From JBAZLV01 sp964586075 (GTDB taxonomy: Bacteria; Nitrospirota; UBA9217), in NCBI GenBank assembly GCA_964586075.1, contig CAZPGZ010000014.1:16894-80893 (forward strand): a stretch of DNA of 64,000 nt. Direction: 5' to 3'. The notes beneath the pieces are model-generated. The model did no database searches. It saw only the letters and a program-made list of their open reading frames with translations, and was not told the DNA's origin. This document shows, one piece after another, positions 26,779 through 35,281 of the stretch. The translations under genes were made by a program, and so were the position numbers. The first letter of the stretch is position 1. Each line of letters starts with the position of its first letter.

Positions 26779-27444
26779 ATGGTAAAATTTACAAATTTTC
26801 CAGCCGAGGAGGCACTATCATTGGGAAACACAACGTGGGAAGTCGGATTAACGTTTTCAATCGAGCTTTTCTACAAGAGCTATATGCCTGCCAAACTGCT
26901 TGGATGGGAAGAAGGCGCATTTCTAATGACAACGCCGGTCACTGCGCAAGGAGATCAGGCGGGCGTCAAGAGCAACGACGCCATTAAAATGCGTTTTCTG
27001 AAGGAAGGGAACGCGTACGGTTGCATAGCCGAAGTCATCCATATCCAGCACTATCCATTTCCCCTGATGTTCATCAAGTATCCTACAAACATTGAGTGTG
27101 TAAAGCTGAGGGTCTCACCGAGAATAAAAATCTACCTTCCCGCCATATTGCATGATGCTTCGGGCGCTGTAATTTCTCCTGATGCGACAATGCTTGATAT
27201 CAGCGAAGGCGGCTGCAGGGTGGTAGTGCCGGCAAGGGAGGGGTTGAAGCTTTCCCCTGATGCTCCTTGTGCGATCACGTTTCTAGCACGCGACAAGGAG
27301 TTCAAGGTGGCCTGCGACATGAAACAGCTGAAAGAGGAGACGGAATTTCACTCGCTTGGTTTGGAGTTCCGGAAAGATTCGGACCAGTTCAAACAGGAGC
27401 TGAGTTCGTTTCTCGACTTTCTGAGCAAATATGCCCGGGCATAG
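26779..27444 (+). CDS. YcgR-like PilZ-domain c-di-GMP receptor
   Basis: 221 residues if begun at the ATG at 26779; a TTG at 26728 is in frame. The N-terminal half is a flagellar-brake-like (YcgR_2) domain. The C-terminal PilZ domain has both ligand motifs: RxxxR as RVSPR at 111-115 and (D/N)xSxxG as DISEGG at 140-145. It should therefore bind c-di-GMP and pass the signal to motility, exopolysaccharide or another output. It is soluble and stands alone after the giant TPR gene, 227 bases away. The EAL protein at 10.1 kb could lower its ligand. Confidence 0.85.
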   Translation: MVKFTNFPAEEALSLGNTTWEVGLTFSIELFYKSYMPAKLLGWEEGAFLMTTPVTAQGDQAGVKSNDAIKMRFLKEGNAYGCIAEVIHIQHYPFPLMFIKYPTNIECVKLRVSPRIKIYLPAILHDASGAVISPDATMLDISEGGCRVVVPAREGLKLSPDAPCAITFLARDKEFKVACDMKQLKEETEFHSLGLEFRKDSDQFKQELSSFLDFLSKYARA

Positions 27445-27541
27445 TATGCCGTGAGTTACTTGCGCGGTTTCTTGAGAGAGGCGTTCCAAAATTCGGTACC
27501 ATAAGCGGACGAGTAATAAGGTGGTCAGGGTATCGTGATTT

Positions 27542-27916
27542 CTAGAACTTGTATCTTAATACGACGCCGACATATGTGTTAATAACTATCGGCGAATTTA
27601 ATTGCCTGCCTACGAGCGGACCTATGCTCAAACTTTCTGAAATGGATTTTCCCAAATCAGAGAGATGCCTTACTTCCTCGGTGTCTTTCTTCAGCATAGC
27701 GGCCGTTGCAGTTTTGTTGTTCGATATAATTAAAATTTGTTTTGGCTCACCCACCTGGTCATCGGTCTGTGCCTGCGGCTCTGACTGCGATGTTTTGGAA
27801 AGACTGGATGCTGATTGGTCGGATGACGCTGCGATGGCCGGAATAGAAGATAAATAAAAAACCGTAGAAAATATGATAACAAGAACTATTTTATGCCAAC
27901 CGGTAAACACATCCAT
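27542..27916 (-). CDS. small exported protein of unknown function
   Basis: 124 residues. The N-terminal 30 form a signal peptide (cut near AIAA). The mature part begins with a Ser/Gln-rich low-complexity stretch and then a short conserved-looking region (QILIISNNKTATAAML). It ends in VVLRYKF, a terminal Phe reminiscent of outer-membrane proteins but far too short for a barrel. A GAGG site lies seven bases before the ATG. It is convergent with the PilZ gene. I recognise no family. It may be a truncated remnant of a longer protein. Confidence 0.5.
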   Translation of the reverse strand: MDVFTGWHKIVLVIIFSTVFYLSSIPAIAASSDQSASSLSKTSQSEPQAQTDDQVGEPKQILIISNNKTATAAMLKKDTEEVRHLSDLGKSISESLSIGPLVGRQLNSPIVINTYVGVVLRYKF

Positions 27917-28183
27917 GGGCCGTCCTCATCGCACGTAAAGTATTAGAAACGAAAACCATGATCATATTCTACCCCTCCATCTACTTGATTCCAGTGACGG
28001 ATATCACAGGAATGAAAATATTTTTGAGTTCTAGTTTGGTATTACAAGTGATAGCGTCGAAAACATTTTTTTATGATATTGACCTCTAATCGTTGAGCCG
28101 AGCCTACTAAGGCATATCTTGCGTTGATCGGTACGTTAGGTGCGATTGGCATCCTCAGTCAGAATTGTTTATGGAAGGCAGGT

Positions 28184-28645
28184 ATGATGAGAAAAAACGA
28201 TACAATCAGTTCTGACGATCCGTTTCAGTTAAATCGCTTCATAATCGCACAGGAAAAAGTTTATGATGCTGTTCTTGAGGAGTTGCGGAACGGCCAGAAA
28301 TGGTCTCACTGGATGTGGTATATCTTCCCGCAAATTGACGGACTGGCCCAGAGTGCAACGTCAAAATACTACGCTATAAAAAACATTGAGGAAGCTCGGC
28401 AGTATCTTGATCATCCGGTTCTGGGTAAGCGGCTGGTGGAATGTACTGAACTGGTGCTTGCCGTTAAGGGACGGTCTGTTTCACAGATTTTCGGCTATCC
28501 TGACGATATGAAATTCAAATCATGCATGACATTGTTTGCGCATGCAGCTCCTCCACACTCGGTATTTGTGCAAGCTCTTGATAAGCATTTCACCGGAGAG
28601 CAGGATGCGAAAACGGTTCAGATATTAAAAAAAAGTCAGCATTGA
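28184..28645 (+). CDS. DUF1810 family protein
   Basis: 153 residues from the ATG at 28184, preceded by GGAAGG. The whole length fits DUF1810: DPFQLNRFIIAQEKVYD at the start, SHWMWYIFPQIDGLAQS, SKYYAIKNIEEARQYL, HPVLGKRL and a C-terminal KFKSCMTLFAHA. The family is widespread, soluble and of unknown function. It is flanked downstream by a dispersed palindromic repeat that starts two bases after its stop codon. Confidence 0.88.
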   Translation: MMRKNDTISSDDPFQLNRFIIAQEKVYDAVLEELRNGQKWSHWMWYIFPQIDGLAQSATSKYYAIKNIEEARQYLDHPVLGKRLVECTELVLAVKGRSVSQIFGYPDDMKFKSCMTLFAHAAPPHSVFVQALDKHFTGEQDAKTVQILKKSQH

Positions 28646-28647
28646 GG

Positions 28648-28700
28648 TTAATCCCTGCGACATGGAATCCCCTGGCTCCTGCCGGAAGGGGTTCCACTAA
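28648..28700. repeat. dispersed palindromic repeat, short copy
   Basis: The first 25 bases (TTAATCCCTGCGACATGG followed by AATCCCC) are identical to 58404-58428. The remainder can fold: GGAATCCCC pairs with GGGGTTCC across an inner GGC/GCC stem. The end (TCCACTaAAG) also matches the end of the second copy. This is a REP-like or MITE-like element; it lies right after the DUF1810 stop and might also act as a transcription terminator. Confidence 0.65.
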
Positions 28701-28774
28701 AGTACGTTAGTCCCAGAGCGATTTATGCTCCTTATGCCGGTTATATTCCTTCAAGATGATAAGGATGACCAAAA

Positions 28775-28963
28775 ATGAATATTACTGAACGAGACCGGAA
28801 AATGGCTAACTTTTGCCGCAAAGTGTGTCCCGTATGTAAACACGCCAGAAAAAAACAATCAGGAGCGGTGTTTCACTTTGTGAAAGAGGTGGAAGACAGG
28901 GTCTGCCCGTTTTGCAAAGCTTATGCACGGGTCTATGGAAAAAAATCGCATGAACCTGTCTGA
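28775..28963 (+). CDS. small two-CxxC zinc-ribbon protein
   Basis: 62 residues with two cysteine pairs, CPVC at 18-21 and CPFC at 44-47, in a basic background, which suggests a zinc ribbon or zinc-bound treble-clef fold. An AAGGATGA ribosome-binding site eight bases upstream supports the start. It has no signal peptide, and Lys/Arg richness would fit nucleic-acid or protein binding. I recognise no named family. It lies between a dispersed repeat and the VanX-like gene. Confidence 0.6.
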   Translation: MNITERDRKMANFCRKVCPVCKHARKKQSGAVFHFVKEVEDRVCPFCKAYARVYGKKSHEPV

Positions 28964-29065
28964 TATTATATAAAAATTCACCTTCGTAGTTACTGGCTAT
29001 TTTCTTAATCGTGCCTGTCTGGATTGTTTAGCTAATGTGCACAGCTAAAAGATTAAGGAGTCAAA

Positions 29066-29785
29066 ATGAATCGGATAAGTCGTGGATCAAAAATAAAACA
29101 AAGCTTTTGCTTTTTGGCCGTGTTGTTTTTGCTTATAATCTCTGCAGTAAATGCTGCTGAGCAAACACAAGCAAGTCCTCCGATTGGTTGCGATCCCTGC
29201 AAGAATAATGACTTGGTAGAACTAACCAGACTCGATTCGACAATCCATCTCGATATCCGTTACGCCACAGACAACAACTTTTTCGGCAGGGCGGTATATT
29301 CCGAGCCGCGCGCATTTCTTCAACGGCCTGCAGCGGAAGCGCTTGCTTCCGCCCACCGATGGCTAAAAACGCAAGGTTATGGATTAGTGATTCATGATGC
29401 CTATCGGCCCTGGTCAGTTACTAAATTATTTTGGGACATCACGCCGCCTGCTAAACGGATTTTCGTCGCAGATCCTTCTATCGGATCAGTGCACAACCGG
29501 GGATGTTCAGTGGATGTAGGGCTGTATGATCTCCGTACTGGCCGAGAAGTTGAAATGCCAAGCGACTATGATGAAATGACGGAGCGCGCATTCATTACTT
29601 ACACAGGCGGGACGATTGAACAACGCACGCGCCGGGATTTATTGCGAACCGCCATGAAACGGGAGGGATACTTCTTTCCGTACCCGGAAGAATGGTGGCA
29701 CTATGACTTCAAGGACTATCGTGATTATAGAATTCTAGACATTCCCTTTTCAGCCATCGCAGCTGCGAAGGGATCTAGGAAATAA
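29066..29785 (+). CDS. D-alanyl-D-alanine dipeptidase (VanX/DdpX family)
   Basis: 239 residues with a signal peptide (cut near VNA, residue 30), so probably periplasmic. The M15D residues are all visible: Arg114 in DAYRPW, His143 and Asp150 in SVHNRGCSVD, and Glu209 with His212 in EEWWHYDF. The enzyme cleaves D-Ala-D-Ala. With an exported location and no van genes nearby, wall-peptide recycling is more likely than glycopeptide resistance. The ribosome-binding site is TTAAGGAG. It has its own upstream gap and is convergent with rsgA. Confidence 0.92.
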   Translation: MNRISRGSKIKQSFCFLAVLFLLIISAVNAAEQTQASPPIGCDPCKNNDLVELTRLDSTIHLDIRYATDNNFFGRAVYSEPRAFLQRPAAEALASAHRWLKTQGYGLVIHDAYRPWSVTKLFWDITPPAKRIFVADPSIGSVHNRGCSVDVGLYDLRTGREVEMPSDYDEMTERAFITYTGGTIEQRTRRDLLRTAMKREGYFFPYPEEWWHYDFKDYRDYRILDIPFSAIAAAKGSRK

Positions 29786-29983
29786 GAACCGAACTCGTTA
29801 ACTCAGCGTGCAGCACGATTTCGGTGCAGATATTTCTATTCTGCAATGCATAATTTTTCTGAATAATTTTTTGCTTATAACGGACTGATATTTGCTGTAG
29901 AAAGTATTGAGTTTATCGCAGAGATTTAGGGAAAGTTATAAAGCTGAATCCAGGCAGTAATCGTCTATGAGACTGCTTCTGCT

Positions 29984-31036
29984 TTAATTCATGTGCTTTT
30001 TTACTGATTTGATGAACCGGCCAAAGGCTTTGTCCTTTCTCCGTTTATCCAGATATGACATCTCGTGGAATTCCGACTCTTTTTTGAGCTTGATATAGTT
30101 CGCATAGCGATCCTCGGACAAATCACCATTCTCGACCGCGACTCGAACCGCGCAGCCCGGCTCATGTTCATGGCTGCAATCCGCATAACGGCACTGCGCG
30201 GAAAGTCCGGCAAATTCCTCGAAACCCATGTTTATTCCGTCGCTGGCGCCAACAATGCCCAGTTCCCTCATGCCGGGCGTATCAATCAACATCGCGCCTT
30301 GGCTCAAAAAAAGAAGGTGCCGTCGGGAAGTAGTATGGGTGCCTTCTCCTGTGGCGCTGACAGCCTTTGTTTCGAAAGTTTCCCGGCCGATAAGGCGGTT
30401 GATGAGAGTCGTCTTTCCGACACCCGAGGAGCCAAGCAGGCAGTACGTTCTTCCCGGGGATAGAGTCCGTTGAAACTCATCAAAACCGGTACCGGTGACA
30501 TTGCTCAGAGCGATTACTCTGGCTTTGGTGACAGAGCTGAGGATTGTGATCTTCTGTTCCAATTCATCGCGTGAGATTAAATCCGTTTTGGTGAGTATGA
30601 CAACCGGTTCAACATGTCCGTCAGCCGCCATTACGAGATACCGGTCCAAACGGCGCGGATTAAAATCAAAATGGCATGACTGAACAATAAAAGCGGTGTC
30701 TATGTTGGCGGCGATCATCTGGACATCGACGTTTTCACCTGCGGTCTTGCGTCGCAGGAACGTTTTTCGCGGAAGCACCAGGTGGATAAGAGCTGCCGTG
30801 TCATTGTTGTAATAGTTTGCCGTCACCCAATCTCCGACACACGGCAGTTCAGCGGAACTTTCAATTTGATAAGAAAGTTTTCCCGTCAGTTCAGCCGGAA
30901 CTTCTCCGGATTCGTTCTTTATGAGATATGAGCCGCGGTCAACTGCGGTTACGCGGGCAAAGCTGCAGCCCTCCCGTCGGAACTCGGCGGAATGGGCTTC
31001 AAACCATTGGTCAAATCCCAGATTGATTAATTTCAT
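29984..31036 (-). CDS. rsgA: ribosome small-subunit-dependent GTPase A
   Basis: 350 residues, the family's usual length. It has an N-terminal OB fold, then a circularly permuted GTPase core with G4-like TKTDLI before the P-loop GSSGVGKTTLINRL and the G3-like DTPGMRELG. A C-terminal zinc knuckle has Cys/Cys/His/Cys in CRYADCSHEHEPGC. It checks late 30S assembly by hydrolysing GTP. The P-loop has KTT where KSS is common. The ATG at 31036 has no clear Shine-Dalgarno sequence. Downstream is the convergent VanX gene. Confidence 0.93.
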   Translation of the reverse strand: MKLINLGFDQWFEAHSAEFRREGCSFARVTAVDRGSYLIKNESGEVPAELTGKLSYQIESSAELPCVGDWVTANYYNNDTAALIHLVLPRKTFLRRKTAGENVDVQMIAANIDTAFIVQSCHFDFNPRRLDRYLVMAADGHVEPVVILTKTDLISRDELEQKITILSSVTKARVIALSNVTGTGFDEFQRTLSPGRTYCLLGSSGVGKTTLINRLIGRETFETKAVSATGEGTHTTSRRHLLFLSQGAMLIDTPGMRELGIVGASDGINMGFEEFAGLSAQCRYADCSHEHEPGCAVRVAVENGDLSEDRYANYIKLKKESEFHEMSYLDKRRKDKAFGRFIKSVKKHMN

Positions 31037-31110
31037 AGAAGCGTACCATCGAATGGAGCGGATGATCGAGTACCCACAAGGGCATTAGTCTCGACTTTCA
31101 GGTTAATTGT

Positions 31111-31671
31111 TTACCACAAGTTCCTTGCTCCACAGTCTTTAGGTGTTGGTATCCATTTTGACACAAAGTTATCGCCCTGCTTAATTTGTTCAGGATTCAT
31201 TTCGGATGTGATCTTCGTTAAAATTTGCTTGGCATATGCCTTCTCACTTCTATATTTAGCCGATTTTTCAAATAAACGATACCACATGTACGCCTGAACA
31301 AGATCCTTATCGATTCCACATTGAGCGCAACGGTGATAGATAACCGAATCGTTTTGATAGTACAGATCACCTAAAGCCCATTGCCCTCTTTGCTGATTTC
31401 CATTTGCTGCCTTTCGCCAAAGAGAAATGGTTTTTTCATTGTCTTGCGGCTTCCCCTTGCCGATGAAATAGAGAAGTCCTACCCGGTATTCAGCGTCGCA
31501 GTCTCCTTTCTCAACAAGCGGATCCCAATATTTGGCAGCTGTCTCATAAGCACCACGATCGAACCAGCGGAGTCCAACAATATAATCATCGGTAGCGCTG
31601 TAATATGTATTAGGCATAAAGCACGCGTTCAAAAACAAGACTGATAGCAATAGTGTGATCCATCTAATCAT
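31111..31671 (-). CDS. Sel1-repeat lipoprotein
   Basis: 186 residues from an ATG with AAGGAG upstream. A lipobox ends at Cys17 (FLNAC). The mature part has Sel1-like/TPR-like units: AAKYWDPLVEKGDCDAEYRVG, then LWRKAANGNQQRGQWALG, and a more divergent third unit containing YMWYRLFEKSAKYRSE. Such lipoproteins are protein-interaction scaffolds in the envelope. It ends 74 bases from the rsgA start on the same strand, which could allow read-through. The exact partner is unknown. Confidence 0.75.
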   Translation of the reverse strand: MIRWITLLLSVLFLNACFMPNTYYSATDDYIVGLRWFDRGAYETAAKYWDPLVEKGDCDAEYRVGLLYFIGKGKPQDNEKTISLWRKAANGNQQRGQWALGDLYYQNDSVIYHRCAQCGIDKDLVQAYMWYRLFEKSAKYRSEKAYAKQILTKITSEMNPEQIKQGDNFVSKWIPTPKDCGARNLW

Positions 31672-31837
31672 TCGATTCTCCTTAGTTATTGATGGGGTGG
31701 ATGAGGTGTTGTCCTACAGGGGCACTCGCACGATCCACTTATCAGTATTTTGCTTTATTCTTGTTCGCCACTATTCGGATTTTTCTGCGCTTTGCCCGAC
31801 CTGCTGATTTATATTGTCGATCCGGTTTATACGGTGA

Positions 31838-32254
31838 TTATGCCTCGTCGTCTTTCGGCCCGGGCCAAAAATGGGGGTTCCAAGCTACTTCCCATAGATG
31901 TCCGTCTGGATCGGCGAAGTATCCCGAGTAGCCTCCCCAAAATACAGTTTGGGCCGGCTTGACAAGTTTTCCGCCGGATCGCACAGCTTGATCTAGAACC
32001 TTCACGACTTCCTCTTTGCTCGATACAACGTGTGCTAAGGTAATCCCTCGAAAACCATTTCCGCTGGGAGCAACCATAGCATCTTCAGCTAGCGCATCCC
32101 AAGGATACAGTGACAGCCATGATCCGTTCAACGTGAAGAAAGCGGCGCCTCCTTCAAAAGGCATACGAGGAAGGTCAAGTCCTTTCTCGTAGAACCGAAC
32201 CGATTTTTCCATATCTGTAACACCGAGTGTAATCATGCTGACACGTGGTTTCAT
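31838..32254 (-). CDS. VOC superfamily (glyoxalase/dioxygenase-like) protein
   Basis: 138 residues, one bidomain VOC unit. The first beta-alpha-beta-beta-beta module begins SMITLGVTDMEKSVRFYE and the second contains GYSGYFADPDGHLWEVAWNP. The DPDGHLWE end is typical, with a Glu metal ligand. Glyoxalase I, fosfomycin-resistance and ring-cleaving enzymes share the fold, so the substrate is open. The ATG has AAGGGATGG upstream. A palindromic repeat sits just upstream at 32274. Confidence 0.85.
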   Translation of the reverse strand: MKPRVSMITLGVTDMEKSVRFYEKGLDLPRMPFEGGAAFFTLNGSWLSLYPWDALAEDAMVAPSGNGFRGITLAHVVSSKEEVVKVLDQAVRSGGKLVKPAQTVFWGGYSGYFADPDGHLWEVAWNPHFWPGPKDDEA

Positions 32255-32273
32255 TTACCATCCCTTTCCAGAT

Positions 32274-32313
32274 GCAGGTTGGGTAGAGCATAGCGAGTGA
32301 CGACCTAGGCTAC
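32274..32313. repeat. palindromic dispersed repeat, copy A
   Basis: The segment containing GGTTGGGTAGAGC, AGCGAGTGACGACC and TAGGCTAC is an imperfect palindrome. Its reverse complement is similar to 32800-32833. It contains the stop codon of the zinc-ribbon gene at 32310. Elements of the type GTAGGTTGGGTAGAGC...AAACCCAACC are widespread repetitive palindromes in bacteria. Confidence 0.5.
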
Positions 32314-32777
32314 AGACGATTCTTATGTTTAACTTTACGTTGGGCTTTGCCTGGCATTATCCATCCGAAAATTAAGAATTCAACTGCCATGCGAATTCTA
32401 TCGAACAGTGAATACTCTGCAAAAGACTTCTTGGTGGATTTTTTTATCTTCTCGGTAAAATCGGTAAGAAGTTCTTTAGCTCTTTTATATTGGTCATCCT
32501 GAACTTGTATCATTTTCCCATTATAAAGACCAATATAAGGACCAACTTCCAAAGATCCAATGTTATCGTTTCTGACAAAATAGCTGATGCCTTCTGAGTC
32601 AAGAACGCTTTTCAGTAGTGCTAATTCCATTTCGTTTTGTGGAGAGTATAAATCTATGAATTTGACGTATTCTGGTGGCGGAGGCTCGGGAGGCAACTTG
32701 GCGATAAGAGGGCTTTCGCAGTCGGAACAGATCCTAAATCCTTTTCTAAATTCTGTTCGACATTTGGGGCAATACAT
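32310..32777 (-). CDS. zinc-ribbon plus DUF2007-like putative signal-transducing protein
   Basis: 155 residues from the ATG at 32777, behind AGAGG. An N-terminal zinc ribbon has CPKC (residues 3-6) and CSDC. A proline-rich linker (PPEPPPPEY) follows, then a DUF2007-like domain with PQNEMELALLKSVLDSEGI and YFVRNDNIGSLEVGPYIG. The C terminus has one hydrophobic segment and a basic tail (KAQRKVKHKNRL). The domain is annotated in families as putative signal-transducing, without a known mechanism. The gene is bracketed by two palindromic repeats. Confidence 0.75.
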   Translation of the reverse strand: MYCPKCRTEFRKGFRICSDCESPLIAKLPPEPPPPEYVKFIDLYSPQNEMELALLKSVLDSEGISYFVRNDNIGSLEVGPYIGLYNGKMIQVQDDQYKRAKELLTDFTEKIKKSTKKSFAEYSLFDRIRMAVEFLIFGWIMPGKAQRKVKHKNRL

Positions 32778-32799
32778 CTCCACCTCTTCAGAATAGATA

Positions 32800-32833
32800 G
32801 TAGGTCGGTTTCGCTGCGCTCTACCCAGCCTAC
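32800..32833. repeat. palindromic dispersed repeat, copy B (inverted relative to copy A)
   Basis: GTAGG at the left end and GCCTAC at the right bound a 34-base imperfect palindrome with TCGGTTT/TACCCAGC arms around CGCTGCGC. Its reverse complement resembles copy A at 32274. It lies 23 bases upstream of the zinc-ribbon/DUF2007 start codon. Confidence 0.5.
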
Positions 32834-32855
32834 AAAGCCTAGCTTGAACCAGTGT

Positions 32856-33389
32856 CTATTCTCTAGATTCAGATATTTTTCTATATGTTGCAGAAATTGA
32901 ATTTGGGCCTTCAGTCAATTCAACTGAGATAATTTCCCCAATATGAGTAAGCGGAATAGAGACAGGATAGCCGACTTCTACATAAGGCACAATCTGCTCT
33001 TCATATGCTTTTTCCTCTTTCCACTGAGTCCAGGGAATGAGATTGGTCCAATACTCGGATTTAAGAAATAAAATGGCAATGCCTTTACTAGGTAATCTCG
33101 CTGGTTGAAAAGGATAACAGCGTCTACGGAAGTCATTAATCTCTTTGGTTGCCTCCGGCCGGTAGTCGAATAGTGATACACAGTTGCGATTTTTGAAGAA
33201 CCCATTATAGATTCCGAAAGTTGTAGGTAATTTGTCTTCTGGATCTATTTTTATCACTCCACATTTAATTATTGATGGCAGATAGTCTATTTTTGTGACA
33301 TGGAAGACTTTTCCCTGCAAGTACTCTTTTATATCGTCCAATGATTCTGATTCGCTACGGACGATTTTTTTTGCTATTTCTATGATCAT
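32856..33389 (-). CDS. uncharacterised protein, possibly DarT/DUF4433-like ADP-ribosyltransferase fold
   Basis: 177 residues, soluble. The segment VFHVTKIDYLPSIIKCGVI near residue 30 resembles the opening motif of DUF4433/DarT-like toxins (HiT...NL.SIl..G). Later VSLFDYRPE, GIAILFLKSEYW and EEQIVPYVEVGYPV suggest a mixed alpha/beta fold with a late Glu in the region where ADP-ribosyltransferases keep the catalytic one. These are weak resemblances. No macrodomain (DarG-like) antitoxin gene is next to it. The start ATG lacks a Shine-Dalgarno sequence. I consider the gene real and the function open. Confidence 0.5.
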   Translation of the reverse strand: MIIEIAKKIVRSESESLDDIKEYLQGKVFHVTKIDYLPSIIKCGVIKIDPEDKLPTTFGIYNGFFKNRNCVSLFDYRPEATKEINDFRRRCYPFQPARLPSKGIAILFLKSEYWTNLIPWTQWKEEKAYEEQIVPYVEVGYPVSIPLTHIGEIISVELTEGPNSISATYRKISESRE

Positions 33390-33428
33390 AATATTATGTC
33401 TACCGGATGGACTCGATGGTTATGCACC

Positions 33429-34043
33429 TTAATCCTCGTAGATTGGCATAAAGCGGTTGACCTCTGGCGCGAACATCATTGGTGGATCAACTGTCTCCGG
33501 AGATGTCAATATATTGATAACGATTGCCTTTCCGTTCCGGAGCCTTCCCGCCATACCGGACAATATGGAGTCTGCCTTCTGCCCGCTGATGCCACAACAT
33601 TGCTCAAGGTATGCTCTACCTTTCTGATACAGGGTATTACCCTCGGCCTTATCAAGCATTCCTTCGACACTATACCGGTTTGGTAAAACGATAAGATTGC
33701 CTAATATATTATGGAAAAAGAACTTGTTTTTACACGCTAAATATCCTTTACATCCTTGGACATAGTTTTCGTCGCAAAAGAAAGCGTCGAACCACGCTCC
33801 GTCTTTTTCCGATCTGAATACCTCTTTCCCATCGAACTTAATGGTTAGTGTCCACGAAAATGGCGAATAAAAATTCTTGCCTTTGACATGAAGTATAACT
33901 GTTTCCTCAACTCCGTCTCCAGTTAAATCAATCTTTCTGACAATTTCTCTGTCAACCGATGGAGAGGTATCGAAAGGTTGACTTCCACAGACTGTTGGGA
34001 TTATGAGAAAAACGGCTATTATGATATAAGTAATCAGTTTCAT
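33429..34043 (-). CDS. exported protein of unknown function with a Ca-loop-like segment
   Basis: 204 residues with a signal peptide of about 20 residues. Near residue 38, KIDLTGDGVEETVIL resembles the DxxxDG calcium loop of FG-GAP/VCBS or dockerin-type segments. Four later cysteines (CDENYVQGC, YLACK, QCCG) may form disulfides in the periplasm. There is no recognised family beyond this and no clear Shine-Dalgarno sequence at the ATG. It is divergent from glyQ and 40 bases from the next leftward gene, possibly co-transcribed with it. Confidence 0.55.
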   Translation of the reverse strand: MKLITYIIIAVFLIIPTVCGSQPFDTSPSVDREIVRKIDLTGDGVEETVILHVKGKNFYSPFSWTLTIKFDGKEVFRSEKDGAWFDAFFCDENYVQGCKGYLACKNKFFFHNILGNLIVLPNRYSVEGMLDKAEGNTLYQKGRAYLEQCCGISGQKADSILSGMAGRLRNGKAIVINILTSPETVDPPMMFAPEVNRFMPIYED

Positions 34044-34270
34044 ATGTTTTCATGAAGGCATAATCCGTAATTTAACGCGATACTGCCTCTTATAAATTAC
34101 TAACAGTTATCCTGCATCATGCGAAAAATGACGTAATGTTCTTAAAGAGTCTACCATGCTTAATATAATTCGTAAATTGAAATTTCCATCTCACTGCTCC
34201 ACCTGTTTAATTTACGCACCAACTTTTTAGTTGTTTGCATCGACTGAAGAGCCGCAAAAGGGATATTTCC

Positions 34271-34298
34271 TTGACAAGAAAAGTGTTTTACGTATAAT
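34271..34298 (+). promoter_or_regulatory. near-consensus sigma70 promoter of glyQ-glyS
   Basis: TTGACA at 34271-34276 and TATAAT at 34293-34298 are both perfect hexamers with a 16-bp spacer. Transcription should begin near 34305, about 30 bases before the glyQ start. No T-box or leader peptide fits in so short a leader. This is the strongest promoter seen in the window. Confidence 0.85.
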
Positions 34299-34335
34299 AA
34301 CTATCTGTTTTTAAAATTCATTGCAGGAGTTATTG

Positions 34336-35205
34336 TTGACATTTCAAGAGCTTATACTGACTTTGCAAAATTTCTGGGCCTCGAAGGGCTGTGTTATTCA
34401 GCAGCCGTACGATACTGAGGTCGGAGCAGGAACATTTCATCCCGCGACCTTTCTTCGGGTCCTGGGGCCCGAGCCGTGGAGCGCGGCATACGTCCAGCCG
34501 TCCCGCAGGCCGACGGACGGTCGCTATGGTGAAAATCCGAACCGCCTGCAGCATTACTATCAGTTCCAGGTTGTTCTGAAACCCCATCCCGAAAATGTGC
34601 AGGAACTCTATCTTGAAAGCCTCGTGCAGCTGGGCATCAATCCGCTGAAGCATGATATACGGTTTGTTGAGGATGACTGGGAATCGCCGACGCTCGGAGC
34701 GTGGGGGCTCGGCTGGGAGGTCTGGCTCGACGGCATGGAAATCACGCAGTTTACCTATTTCCAGCAGGTCGGCGGCATTGATCTGAAGCCGATTACGGCC
34801 GAGTTGACGTACGGCGTGGAGCGCATCGCCATGTATCTCCAGGGAGTGAACAACGTCTACGATCTCGCATGGACCAAGAACGTAAAGTACGGCGATGTGC
34901 ACCATGAAACCGAAGTCCAGTTTTCGAAGTACAACTTCGAGCTTTCGGACAAGGAAATGCTGTTCCACCAGTTCGAATCGTATGAAAAGGAATGCGACCG
35001 TCTGGTGAAGGCGGGCGTTGTCCTACCGGCATATGACTACTGCCTCAAGTGTTCGCATACCTTCAACCTTCTCGACGCGGCAGGCGCCATCAGCGTGACC
35101 GAGCGCACCGGCTACATCGCACGCGTGCGCAAACTGGCGAGGGCCTGCGCCCATGCATATCTCGCGAACCGCGAGGAAAAGGGCTTTCCGATGCTGAAGA
35201 AATAA
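34336..35205 (+). CDS. glyQ: glycyl-tRNA synthetase alpha subunit
   Basis: 289 residues from a TTG at 34336, six bases after CAGGAG. This start gives the family's usual (M)TFQELILTLQNFW beginning. Core segments GCVIQQPYDTEVGAGTFHPATFL, QPSRRPTDGRYGENPNRLQ and WLDGMEITQFTYFQQ form the class II active site for glycine activation. It works as an alpha2beta2 enzyme with GlyS, encoded 76 bases downstream. The TTG start with a consensus promoter may balance strong transcription with modest initiation. Confidence 0.96.
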   Translation: MTFQELILTLQNFWASKGCVIQQPYDTEVGAGTFHPATFLRVLGPEPWSAAYVQPSRRPTDGRYGENPNRLQHYYQFQVVLKPHPENVQELYLESLVQLGINPLKHDIRFVEDDWESPTLGAWGLGWEVWLDGMEITQFTYFQQVGGIDLKPITAELTYGVERIAMYLQGVNNVYDLAWTKNVKYGDVHHETEVQFSKYNFELSDKEMLFHQFESYEKECDRLVKAGVVLPAYDYCLKCSHTFNLLDAAGAISVTERTGYIARVRKLARACAHAYLANREEKGFPMLKK

Positions 35206-35281
35206 TTATTCTTTGCTCTAATGGGCACATCGTTTTTTGCGGTTGTCCGTTGTTACTATTTCTGGTTGTCAGGAGTTGTCT

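Noticed and set aside
26577..26831. 84-codon leftward frame before the PilZ gene
   Set aside because: No ribosome-binding site, biased towards low-information sequence, and it overlaps the PilZ start region.
34044..34335. T-box or leader attenuator upstream of glyQ
   Set aside because: The promoter places the transcript start only about 30 bases before the gene, leaving no space for a T-box.
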